A stretch of 64,000 bases of DNA, from contig JAOARQ010000057.1 of NCBI GenBank assembly GCA_025210455.1, forward strand, positions 124,001 to 188,000, read 5' to 3'. Source of the DNA: Pelagimonas sp. Its GTDB lineage: Bacteria; Pseudomonadota; Alphaproteobacteria; Rhodobacterales; Rhodobacteraceae. Both the position numbers and the translations under genes were made by a program. Below the pieces are notes generated by a model. The model did not search any database and had not been told where the DNA came from. It was given only the letters and a program-made list of their open reading frames with translations. This document shows, piece by piece, positions 38,509 to 45,683 of the stretch (position 1 is its first letter; every line of letters begins with the position of its first letter).

Positions 38509-38541
38509 GCATGGAATGTGCATGGGTTGTGCATGGAATGT
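38509..38541. repeat. Three tandem 11-base repeats upstream of chorismate mutase
   Basis: GCATGGAATGT (38509-38519), GCATGGGTTGT (38520-38530) and GCATGGAATGT (38531-38541) follow one another without a gap. The outer two are identical and the middle has two changes. The 11-base period is close to one DNA turn, so the same face would be offered three times to a binding protein. Lies 31 bases before the next start codon. Confidence 0.75.
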
Positions 38542-38572
38542 GCCCCCTCAAATTTGACCAAAGGAGCCTGGG

Positions 38573-38869
38573 ATGAGCGACGCCATTTCCCGCGCAGCCG
38601 ACCTGCTCAAAGAGCATCGCGACAGCATCGACCGACTGGACGCAATCCTTGTGTTCACCCTGGCTGAACGTTTCAAACACACCCAGTCCGTGGGCGTGCT
38701 GAAGGCCGAACATGACCTTCCGCCCTCTGACCCGACCCGCGAAGAAAAACAGATTGCGCGTTTGCAGGATCTTTCCCAACAAGCTGGCTTAGACCCTGAA
38801 TTCGCAAAGAAATTCCTGAATTTCATCATTCAGGAAGTGATCCAACACCACAAACAACACCAATCCTGA
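38573..38869 (+). CDS. Chorismate mutase, AroQ type
   Basis: 98 residues, start behind AAAGGAG. Single AroQ helical domain: ADLLKEHRDSIDRLDAILVF, a helix with LAERFKHTQSVGVLKAEHDL, then DPTREEKQIARL and FIIQEVIQHHKQ at the C terminus, supplying the Arg, Lys, Glu and Gln positions of the active site. Converts chorismate to prephenate for Phe/Tyr synthesis. Linked to rpsP (42 bases apart), a recurring arrangement in this bacterial group. Confidence 0.88.
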   Translation: MSDAISRAADLLKEHRDSIDRLDAILVFTLAERFKHTQSVGVLKAEHDLPPSDPTREEKQIARLQDLSQQAGLDPEFAKKFLNFIIQEVIQHHKQHQS

Positions 38870-38911
38870 CAGGCACCCCCTGTCACCACGCCATTCTAAG
38901 GAGAACAACAA

Positions 38912-39274
38912 ATGGCTATCAAAATCCGTCTGGCCCGTGGCGGCTCCAAAAAGCGCCCTTTCTACCGCATCGTTGCAGCTGACTCGCGTATGCCACGCGA
39001 TGGCCGCTTCATCGAAAAGCTGGGCACCTACAACCCGCTGCTGCCCAAAGACAGCGAAGAGCGCGTGAAAATGGATCTGGAACGCGTTCAGTACTGGCTG
39101 GGCGAAGGCGCACAGGTCACCGACCGTGTGTCGCGTTTCCTGGAAGCTGCTGGCGTTGTTGAGAAAAAAGAGCGCAACAACCCGAAAAAAGCTGAGCCAG
39201 GCCAGAAAGCAAAAGACCGCGCAGAAGAAAAAGCAGCCAAGGCTGCTGAAGCAGCAGAAGGCGGCGACGAGTAA
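38912..39274 (+). CDS. rpsP: 30S ribosomal protein S16
   Basis: 120 residues behind AAGGAGAA. Opens [20 protein letters not shown] and continues with [20 protein letters not shown]. The usual ~80-residue core is followed by a Lys/Ala/Glu-rich tail of about 40 residues, common in alphaproteobacteria. Followed by a strong terminator that separates it from rimM. Confidence 0.98.
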   Translation: MAIKIRLARGGSKKRPFYRIVAADSRMPRDGRFIEKLGTYNPLLPKDSEERVKMDLERVQYWLGEGAQVTDRVSRFLEAAGVVEKKERNNPKKAEPGQKAKDRAEEKAAKAAEAAEGGDE

Positions 39275-39306
39275 TTTTCGCCCCTTTGTGCTTTGCGCCA
39301 AAATCA

Positions 39307-39336
39307 GGCCCGTCGCTATTGCGGCGGGCCTTTTTT
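39307..39336 (+). terminator. Intrinsic terminator after rpsP
   Basis: GGCCCGTCGC (39307-39316) and GCGGCGGGCC (39321-39330) form a 10-pair stem with one T-G pair and a TATT loop, followed by six T. It must reduce read-through from rpsP into rimM and trmD. Confidence 0.9.
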
Positions 39337-39384
39337 GATACGCGTCCCGGCAGGGCTTGAACCCCGGCGCAATATGGGCGACGG

Positions 39385-39528
39385 ATGGGTATGTTTCGTC
39401 TGATCCGTATGATCCTGCTTGTCCTGATCGCCTTTGTTGTTGGCGTGTTCTATGAACGCAATGCTCAGGCCGAAGCCTGCGCCGCGCAGGGCGGGACACT
39501 GCGTGCCAAACTATGTGACCTGCCGTAA
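39385..39528 (+). CDS. Micro-protein: 47-aa membrane-anchored, two-cysteine protein
   Basis: ATG 39385 (or 39391) opens a 47-residue product: a basic start (MGMFRLIRM), one hydrophobic helix of about 15-18 residues, then a polar tail with CAAQGGTLRAKLC. The two cysteines 12 residues apart around a GG pair would face the periplasm and could form a disulfide. It is between the rpsP terminator and rimM, 18 bases before rimM, so probably shares its mRNA. Function unknown; the tidy signal-anchor plus C-GG-C design argues for a real gene. Confidence 0.65.
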   Translation: MGMFRLIRMILLVLIAFVVGVFYERNAQAEACAAQGGTLRAKLCDLP

Positions 39529-39546
39529 GGCTGACTGGGGGCTGAT

Positions 39547-40053
39547 ATGTCTGAATTGATCTGCGTCGGGGCTTTGGCCGGGGCTTTTGGTGTTCACGGC
39601 GAAGTGCGCCTGAAAAGTTTCACCGCCAAACCCGAAGCCATTCAGGACTATGGCGCGCTGACCAGCGAAGACGGCGCGCGCAGCTTTGAGATCGTGTTAA
39701 CCCGAAAGATCAAGAATGGGTTCGCGGCTGAAATCTCGGGCGTCACCACCAAAGAAGAGGCGGATGCGCTCAAAGGTCTGCGCCTGTTTGTAGATCGCGA
39801 CAAACTGCCTTCGCTGCCGGATGATGAATTTTATCACACAGATCTCATTGGTCTTGAGGTGTTTGATACCGGCGGCACGGCCCTTGGCACTGTAAAAGCT
39901 GTGCATACCCATGGGGCCTCGGATCTGCTTGAACTGACAGCGCCGGGTCAATCGCAGACAATTTTGCTGCCTTTCACGCTGGCGGTGATTCCGACGGTGG
40001 ATCTGGAAGCTGGCAGAATTGTAGCTGATCCCCCCGAAGGTCTGATTGACTAA
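39547..40053 (+). CDS. rimM: 16S rRNA processing protein RimM
   Basis: Assembly factor for the 30S head that contacts S19. 168 residues with [20 protein letters not shown] at the N terminus and the PRC-barrel segment [18 protein letters not shown] and [20 protein letters not shown]. In the usual rpsP-rimM-trmD group but separated from trmD by an extra gene. Followed by a small hairpin, AAGGGTT/AACCCTT at 40052-40070, without a T run. Confidence 0.97.
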   Translation: MSELICVGALAGAFGVHGEVRLKSFTAKPEAIQDYGALTSEDGARSFEIVLTRKIKNGFAAEISGVTTKEEADALKGLRLFVDRDKLPSLPDDEFYHTDLIGLEVFDTGGTALGTVKAVHTHGASDLLELTAPGQSQTILLPFTLAVIPTVDLEAGRIVADPPEGLID

Positions 40054-40207
40054 GGGTTTGATTAACCCTTGCGGCGAAACAATGTCATCCAAATCGCACT
40101 GCTGTACACGTAACTGCATAGACTTTTAACGATTTCTTCATCTCGGTTCATCTTGTAGCCACATTCAGGCTGCAAATTGGCCCAAGCTAATTCAGCTGAG
40201 GTGAGAA

Positions 40208-41332
40208 ATGTTAATACAGACGCGGCGTTTGTTTCTTGGTGGACTCGCTTTGGGCCCTGCACTTGCGTCGGTGATGGTGCCCTTTTCCCAGACCATGCCG
40301 GGCTTTGGCGCTTTGATCGCTATCGCGGCCAGCCTGTCTGTGGGTGTTGTGTCCCTGTGGATCCGTGATCAAACGGTCGACCCGGCGGTCAAGCTGCTGC
40401 ACATTCGCTTTTTGTCACCCTCGCGGCTGGAACGGCTGGATGAACCACAGATGCGCCGGGATCTTGATGATCTTATCACCCGGAAAATCAGGGATAAACG
40501 CCCCATGAGCCCCCCGGATCGCAAGGCCGCGACCGGTCAGGTTCTGCGTCGCTTCTTTGCACGCCTGAACGTCGATGCCGCTGATGATCTGGGCCGCCCT
40601 GAGCTTCTGGCACTTCACACCCTGTCGCGTATCCTGATGGAAACACCTGAAAACGCAGGCCGTCTTGCGCAGCGTTTCCTGCGCCCCGAGGTGGTGCTGG
40701 AACTGCGTGACGAAGTGGACCAGATGGATGCCGCCTATCAGGCTTATCAGACGGGCCATAACGCCTATCTCGCGGCGCAACGCCAATGGAAGCGCCTGCA
40801 ACAGGGGCAAAGCGCGGGCTCAATTCTCAAGGCAATTCAATCTCTTGATACCCCTGACATCGACCTGTGGCACCGCATTGTTCTGGAACATGATCCCTAT
40901 GACCACGAACAGCGCAACGCCGCGCTGTGGTGTATGCAGCAGCCCCAATGTGATCGCGGAACCATCGCGGTTTACATGTCTTACATCGCGGCAGATGGTT
41001 CATTGCTGGCCGCGGCCCGGATTGGCGATCGGGCGTACCTTGAACATGTGCGCCGCATCCTGACGGCCTGGAACAACGGCGAGTACCGAACACAGGAAAT
41101 CGCACTGGATCCGGTGAATGCCGTTGAAGGGCACGCGCGGGTGATGACCAAGGCTCTGGATGATCTGCAACGTATCACCGGTGAACGCCGCTGGGCCGAT
41201 CCCCATGGCATGTTTGTTGCCTACAAAGGGCGGCCCGCACGTCTGCGCCTTGAATGGCAGCTTTCGACCGGCGAAGTCCAGCTTGAGCCCTATATTCTCG
41301 ACTATGTTGAAGGCGAAGCCATCCATATCTGA
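40208..41332 (+). CDS. Uncharacterised membrane-anchored protein (DUF4274-like region)
   Basis: 374 residues, start behind GAGGTGAG. Two hydrophobic segments near the N terminus (LFLGGLALGPALASVMVPF; GALIAIAASLSVGVVSLWI), then a long soluble, largely helical part. A region near 230-260 reads ALWCMQQPQCDRGTIAVYMS, similar in pattern to the C-D-x-G-T motif of DUF4274 proteins; this is a weak resemblance. It lies between rimM and trmD, an unusual place. Function unknown. Confidence 0.6.
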   Translation: MLIQTRRLFLGGLALGPALASVMVPFSQTMPGFGALIAIAASLSVGVVSLWIRDQTVDPAVKLLHIRFLSPSRLERLDEPQMRRDLDDLITRKIRDKRPMSPPDRKAATGQVLRRFFARLNVDAADDLGRPELLALHTLSRILMETPENAGRLAQRFLRPEVVLELRDEVDQMDAAYQAYQTGHNAYLAAQRQWKRLQQGQSAGSILKAIQSLDTPDIDLWHRIVLEHDPYDHEQRNAALWCMQQPQCDRGTIAVYMSYIAADGSLLAAARIGDRAYLEHVRRILTAWNNGEYRTQEIALDPVNAVEGHARVMTKALDDLQRITGERRWADPHGMFVAYKGRPARLRLEWQLSTGEVQLEPYILDYVEGEAIHI

Positions 41333-41392
41333 GCGCAGCGGCTTGCCTGAATTTGGCTGGCAGGCTAGGAGGCTCAAAACAGGATCGCTCAG

Positions 41393-42181
41393 ATGTCAGA
41401 GAATTTGCCAAAATCGCACGGGCGCAAAAAGATCCGCCCCTCGTTCAAACCGCGCGAGTTGATGGATCCAACCGCCGAACTGGTTCACGCATGGCAGGCG
41501 CAGGTGATCACCCTGTTTCCCGATGCGTTCCCCGGCATCCTTGGCTATTCGCTGACAGGACGGGCGTTGCAGGATGGCATCTGGCAATTGCAAAGTGTCA
41601 ATCTACGCGATTTTGGTGATGGCAAACACCGAAATGTCGATGATACGCCCGCGGGTGGCGGCGCTGGCATGGTGCTGCGCCCCGATGTGATGGGGCAGGC
41701 GATTGACCATGCCCTGTCGCGCGCGCCTGCCGCGCCTTTGGTGTATCTCTCGCCACGCGGTCGCCGCTTTGATCAGGCCATGGCGCGCGAGTGGGCCTCT
41801 CGCCCTGGTATCACCATGATCTGCGGCCGTTTCGAAGGGCTCGATCAGCGGGTGATTGATCACTACAATATCCTTGAGGTCAGCCTTGGCGATTTTGTCA
41901 TGACCGGGGGCGAAATCGCCGCGCAGGCGATGATTGACGCCACTGTGCGCCTGCTTCCCGGTGTGCTGGGCAATGCGGAAAGCGCCGAAGAAGAAAGCCA
42001 TTCCAACGGGTTGCTAGAACATCCGCAATACACCCGCCCGGCGGAATGGCGCGGGCATAGCATCCCCGATGTGCTGTTGTCTGGCCATCATGGCAAGATC
42101 GAAGACTGGCGCCGCAGTCAAAGCGAAGAGCTGACCAAAGCCCGCCGCCCGGATATGTGGGAAAAGTTCCATGACCTGTGA
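41393..42181 (+). CDS. trmD: tRNA (guanine-N1)-methyltransferase
   Basis: Methylates G37 of tRNAs to prevent frameshifting. 262 residues. Trefoil-knot motifs: YLSPRGRRFDQAMA, ICGRFEGLDQRVIDHY and LGDFVMTGGEIAAQAMID; C-terminal GHHGKIEDWRRSQS. About 35 residues longer at the N terminus than the E. coli enzyme, with a basic lead MSENLPKSHGRKKIRPSFK. Overlaps the next GNAT gene by 11 bases; the expected rplS is not next. Confidence 0.97.
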   Translation: MSENLPKSHGRKKIRPSFKPRELMDPTAELVHAWQAQVITLFPDAFPGILGYSLTGRALQDGIWQLQSVNLRDFGDGKHRNVDDTPAGGGAGMVLRPDVMGQAIDHALSRAPAAPLVYLSPRGRRFDQAMAREWASRPGITMICGRFEGLDQRVIDHYNILEVSLGDFVMTGGEIAAQAMIDATVRLLPGVLGNAESAEEESHSNGLLEHPQYTRPAEWRGHSIPDVLLSGHHGKIEDWRRSQSEELTKARRPDMWEKFHDL

Positions 42182-42632
42182 GCCGCAGTTTCGCAGAGCC
42201 CGCAGCGATGATCTGCAGGCCATTGTCGATATGCTGGCCGATGATCCGCTGGGGGCCACCCGCGAAGCTGCCGGCCCGCCCTATGATCCCATCTATGCGC
42301 AGGCTTTTGCGGCAATCGAAGCCGACCCAAATCAGTTCCTCGCCGTTGTCGAACGTGACTGTCAGATCATCGGCGTGATGCAGCTAAGCTTTATTCCCGG
42401 CCTGTCGCGCAAAGGCATGTGGCGCGGGCAGATTGAATCCGTACGCATCCACAGCGATGCCCGTGGCTCTGGCCTTGGGCGCGCAATGTTTGAATGGGCG
42501 ATTGATACCTGCCGCCAGCGCGGTTGCGAGCTGGCCCAGCTGACATCAGATGCGACACGCCAAGAGGCCCATCAGTTTTATGAGGCTCTGGGCTTTCAGG
42601 CGACGCATACCGGCTTTAAGCGCGCAATCTGA
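42171..42632 (+). CDS. GNAT acetyltransferase (single, after trmD)
   Basis: 153 residues, starting inside the trmD end. The acetyl-CoA loop is DARGSGLGRAMFEWAI, followed by LTSDATRQEAHQFYEALGF. It is of a different GNAT subgroup from the five after ffh: no FMGGP motif and shorter. Translational coupling to trmD suggests co-expression with tRNA modification. Substrate unknown. Confidence 0.88.
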   Translation: MTCEPQFRRARSDDLQAIVDMLADDPLGATREAAGPPYDPIYAQAFAAIEADPNQFLAVVERDCQIIGVMQLSFIPGLSRKGMWRGQIESVRIHSDARGSGLGRAMFEWAIDTCRQRGCELAQLTSDATRQEAHQFYEALGFQATHTGFKRAI

Positions 42633-42846
42633 AGCCTGTGTGGTGCATGTTCGTTACACTCATGCGTGTGTTTGTGGCGTTTGGGGTGGACAAGGCCTTG
42701 AAAGTGGTTAGGTCAGATGCGCGGCAAACAGGTCTGCTCGGCGCGCATGTCAAAAATCTGTTTTAAAGCAAGTGAAACGTAATGGTCGTGATGTTACTTG
42801 GCTGTTACATCCGGCGCTTACCTGTCGCCGAATGAAGGATGGATTG

Positions 42847-43308
42847 ATGCCGGAACTAGGCGAACAGATTGCGGCGCTGCCCCTGCGGTGGGATGCCAAA
42901 GACGAGGTGAAGGTCTTGATGGTGACCTCCCGTGGGACGGGCCGTTGGGTCATGCCCAAGGGCTGGGAAATGGACGGCAAAAAGCCATGGACCGCCGCCG
43001 AAATCGAAGCTCTCGAAGAGGCGGGGGCCGTGGGCTATATTGGCCATGAAGTGATTGGCACCTATCGTTACCCCAAGATCCTGAATGACGGCACCGCCAA
43101 GCCCTGCATTGTGCGCGTTTATCCGATGTTTGTGGAAAAGCTGAAACGTGACTGGAAAGAGCGGGGCCAGCGCACCCGCCGTTGGTTTACACCCAAGGCA
43201 GCAGCCAAACGGGTTGATGAACAGGAACTTTCCGATCTGCTGATGACCCTGCATAAGAAGCCGCACAAGCAACCAGTCTTGCGCGAACTTCTTGATGAGG
43301 TTTCTTAG
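42847..43308 (+). CDS. NUDIX hydrolase with altered NUDIX box
   Basis: 153 residues from ATG 42847, preceded by AAGGA at good spacing; longer starts at 42832 or 42772 are possible. Core: KVLMVTSRGTGRWVMPKGWE, then the NUDIX box AAEIEALEEAGAVG. The metal-binding E-x-x-E-E is kept but the usual Arg before it is Ile, so the box reads I-E-A-L-E-E-A-G. This layout is close to diphosphoinositol/dinucleoside polyphosphate hydrolases. May be weakly active or have changed substrate. The 214 bases before it hold no gene. Confidence 0.82.
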   Translation: MPELGEQIAALPLRWDAKDEVKVLMVTSRGTGRWVMPKGWEMDGKKPWTAAEIEALEEAGAVGYIGHEVIGTYRYPKILNDGTAKPCIVRVYPMFVEKLKRDWKERGQRTRRWFTPKAAAKRVDEQELSDLLMTLHKKPHKQPVLRELLDEVS

Positions 43309-43332
43309 GGTCCCGACGCTGGGGCCTACCCC

Positions 43333-44667
43333 TTAATCGACAGGCAGGCCGCTGGGAACACTCTGGGGCACACCCAAAGGCCGCTTTTGTGCGGTTTTAC
43401 CGGTCAGCGAATGCAAGAAGGCCTCTAGCGCATCAACATGTTCCTGGGTGACGCCAGCCATAGGCTGCAGATCCAGCGCTGCCATCTGGCGGTCTGTTTC
43501 CTCGGTATCATTAAGCAATGGGAAATCATCGTCTGACAGCCAGGCGATCTGGGGCAGGGTGGCCTTTTCCGGGGTCCATGACTTGCGGGCCTCGAACGGT
43601 GACAGCATATGCCAGATCATGTCCCGCAGATCTGAATAAGACCCATTGTGCCCATAAGGACCGGTCAGCGCCACATTGCGCAGGGTTGGTGTGCGGAAGC
43701 GATAGGCATCTTCAGCGGCGCCTGTCACCTCCATCCGACCCACATCGGTGCGGGGGTTTGCGCCCTTGAATGGGCGGCCGGGCCCAAAGGCGGGCAAGCC
43801 GACAGCGTGAAAGTTCTGATCGGTAAACAGTGGTCCGTTATGACATTGCGCACAGCCCGCTTCGCCAAAGAACAGATCGCGCCCTTTTTCCGCAAGCGCA
43901 GGCAGGGCTTTGCCGCGTTTGACATAATCGTCATAGGGGCTGTCATAGCTTTGCCATTCCGTGCCGATAAAGGCGGCCAGCGCGTTGGCCACTTCGGTGA
44001 TCGAAATGTCTTCGGTCTGTTTTACATGTGGAAAGGCGCGTTTGAACAATGGCGTGTATTCGGGCACGGATTGAATGCGCAGCGCGATCTGTTCCCAGCC
44101 GTGTTCAAAGGCTTCCTCAAACGCAGCCCCCACAGGGTTCTCTTCTGCGGTGCCCGCCATCTCTGCGTCCGAGCTCATGGGGAAAAGCACCTGCGCAGCC
44201 AGAACCGAGTTCAACCCTTTGGGCAGCGTTGCTCCGGCTGGGGTTTCAAAATCTGTGCCCTTGCTGTCGATCTGTTCGACGCGCCCATCATGAAACATGG
44301 TGCTGACATCATAAGCGCCAAGGTTCCAAAGCGCCGGGGCATTGCGCGGAATACGCGAGGCCACTTTGGTGACACCTTCGCCGGGCGTGCGATCAGGGCC
44401 AAGGCCAACGCCGCCCTCGCCGATCCCAAGGCTCAGCCCATCACCCCCATGCAGGCTATGGTGGTGACATGTGCCGCAACTGATGTTCTGATTGCCGGAA
44501 AGTACCTTATCGTAGAACAGCAGTTGCCCAAGCTGGGCCTGCCGATGGTCGAAGGAAATAAAGTCATACCGCGACAGGCTGTCGGCCATGGCGGCCGGAG
44601 TGGTCAGCATGATCGCTGTGGCGATGGCACCCACGGGGGCCATAAGAGTGCTGAGTCTGATCTGCAT
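43333..44667 (-). CDS. Di-heme cytochrome c peroxidase / MauG-like protein
   Basis: 444 residues from ATG 44667, which gives a clean signal peptide (IRLSTLMAPVGAIATAIMLT); an in-frame GTG at 44703 is an alternative. Two heme c sites: SCGTCHHHSLHGGDG and GCAQCHNGPLFTDQNFH. RTPTLRNVALTGPYGHNGSY is typical of the family. Periplasmic; reduces hydrogen peroxide using electrons from cytochrome c, or oxidises a protein partner. Stands alone; convergent with the NUDIX gene. Confidence 0.9.
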   Translation of the reverse strand: MQIRLSTLMAPVGAIATAIMLTTPAAMADSLSRYDFISFDHRQAQLGQLLFYDKVLSGNQNISCGTCHHHSLHGGDGLSLGIGEGGVGLGPDRTPGEGVTKVASRIPRNAPALWNLGAYDVSTMFHDGRVEQIDSKGTDFETPAGATLPKGLNSVLAAQVLFPMSSDAEMAGTAEENPVGAAFEEAFEHGWEQIALRIQSVPEYTPLFKRAFPHVKQTEDISITEVANALAAFIGTEWQSYDSPYDDYVKRGKALPALAEKGRDLFFGEAGCAQCHNGPLFTDQNFHAVGLPAFGPGRPFKGANPRTDVGRMEVTGAAEDAYRFRTPTLRNVALTGPYGHNGSYSDLRDMIWHMLSPFEARKSWTPEKATLPQIAWLSDDDFPLLNDTEETDRQMAALDLQPMAGVTQEHVDALEAFLHSLTGKTAQKRPLGVPQSVPSGLPVD

Positions 44668-44872
44668 GAAAATCTGCCAGTTAAGAGGAATGGAATAATT
44701 CACGGAACTGTGATCAGCCTAAAAGCGGCATCGGGCAGATTGCAAAAATCCTAGTGATTTTTTGGGGAACTGTTTCCTATGGCGGGAATGTGATCGCAAA
44801 ACGACTGGCATTGTCCCGGATTTAGGGCGCGGTTAACCATGTGATTCTTATTCGTAAGGGCTGATCGCGGGT

Positions 44873-45376
44873 TCAAAGCGCGTCAAAGCGGCCAAGCTTG
44901 CCGCCTTGGAACAGCAGCGGTTCCTGCGCCTGAACCGTCGCCAGATCCACCCGCCCGATGATGATGCTGTGATCCCCGCCCTCATGAACAGCCACCTGCG
45001 TACATTCAAATCGTGTCAGGCACTCGCTCAGCAGCGGCACCCCCTGCGGGCTATAGCTCCAATCACATAGATCAAAGGCATCCGCCTGCCGGGCAAACCC
45101 ACTGCACAGTTTTTCCTGCGCCTGACCAAGGATGTGAATGGCGTAATGTTTGGCATTCACAAACGCCGCGTGTCGGTCAGAAGACCGCGCCGGCGACCAA
45201 AGCACCAAAGGCGGGTCAAGTGACACACTGGCAAAGCTGTTTGCAGTAAACCCCAGCGGGCCGCTTTCTGACGGGCAGGTCACAACAGTGACACCGGTCG
45301 CAAACTGCCCCAGAGCCGCGCGAAACAGGCGGCTGTCAGAGGTGTTTGGATCGAAGCTATGTGTGTTGCTGCTCAT
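44873..45376 (-). CDS. Flavin reductase-domain protein
   Basis: 167 residues. Family features ALGQFATGVTVVTCPSESGP, GFTANSFASVSLDPPLVLWS and the C-terminal DHSIIIGRVDLATVQAQEPL. Uses NAD(P)H to reduce FMN/FAD for a partner monooxygenase; no partner is nearby. The bases at its start form the palindrome AAAGCGCTTT (45378-45387), and no good ribosome site is seen. Confidence 0.88.
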   Translation of the reverse strand: MSSNTHSFDPNTSDSRLFRAALGQFATGVTVVTCPSESGPLGFTANSFASVSLDPPLVLWSPARSSDRHAAFVNAKHYAIHILGQAQEKLCSGFARQADAFDLCDWSYSPQGVPLLSECLTRFECTQVAVHEGGDHSIIIGRVDLATVQAQEPLLFQGGKLGRFDAL

Positions 45377-45683
45377 GAAAGCGCTTTACGCCAGTTCGCA
45401 GGACTGGGCCAGCCTGCCAGTCCAGTTTATTGTTCTTTTGTATCCTTTAGGCGCCGTACAAGCTGTTCTGGCTTGCCCGAAATCTGTTTTGGCGTGTTTC
45501 ATTTGTCACAGATTTGAGTCAATTCAGCCAAAATGCCGCAATTTCGCCGCCTTTCCCCCTAGGTTATGCCGAATTCACGATTTTCTCGCTGGTTTAAAAA
45601 CCGTGAATGAGATAAGTCCAGAGTAGATAACAAGGCGGTCGGCAAAATCAGGCTGCCATCGAGGCAATTGAGCGGTGACTAAT
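45377..45683. promoter_or_regulatory. Upstream region of the adhesin gene
   Basis: About 300 bases without a gene, relatively A/T-rich in its right half. An inverted repeat ATTCACG (45573-45579) / CGTGAAT (45602-45608) with a 22-base spacer, which itself holds GGTTTAAAAACC, lies 76 bases before the adhesin start. It is a candidate operator; regulator unknown. Confidence 0.4.

Noticed and set aside
39340..39384. GGGGTTCAAGCCC-like stretch on the minus strand resembling a tRNA T arm
   Set aside because: Flanking bases cannot form the T stem or an acceptor stem, and no anticodon arm is found.
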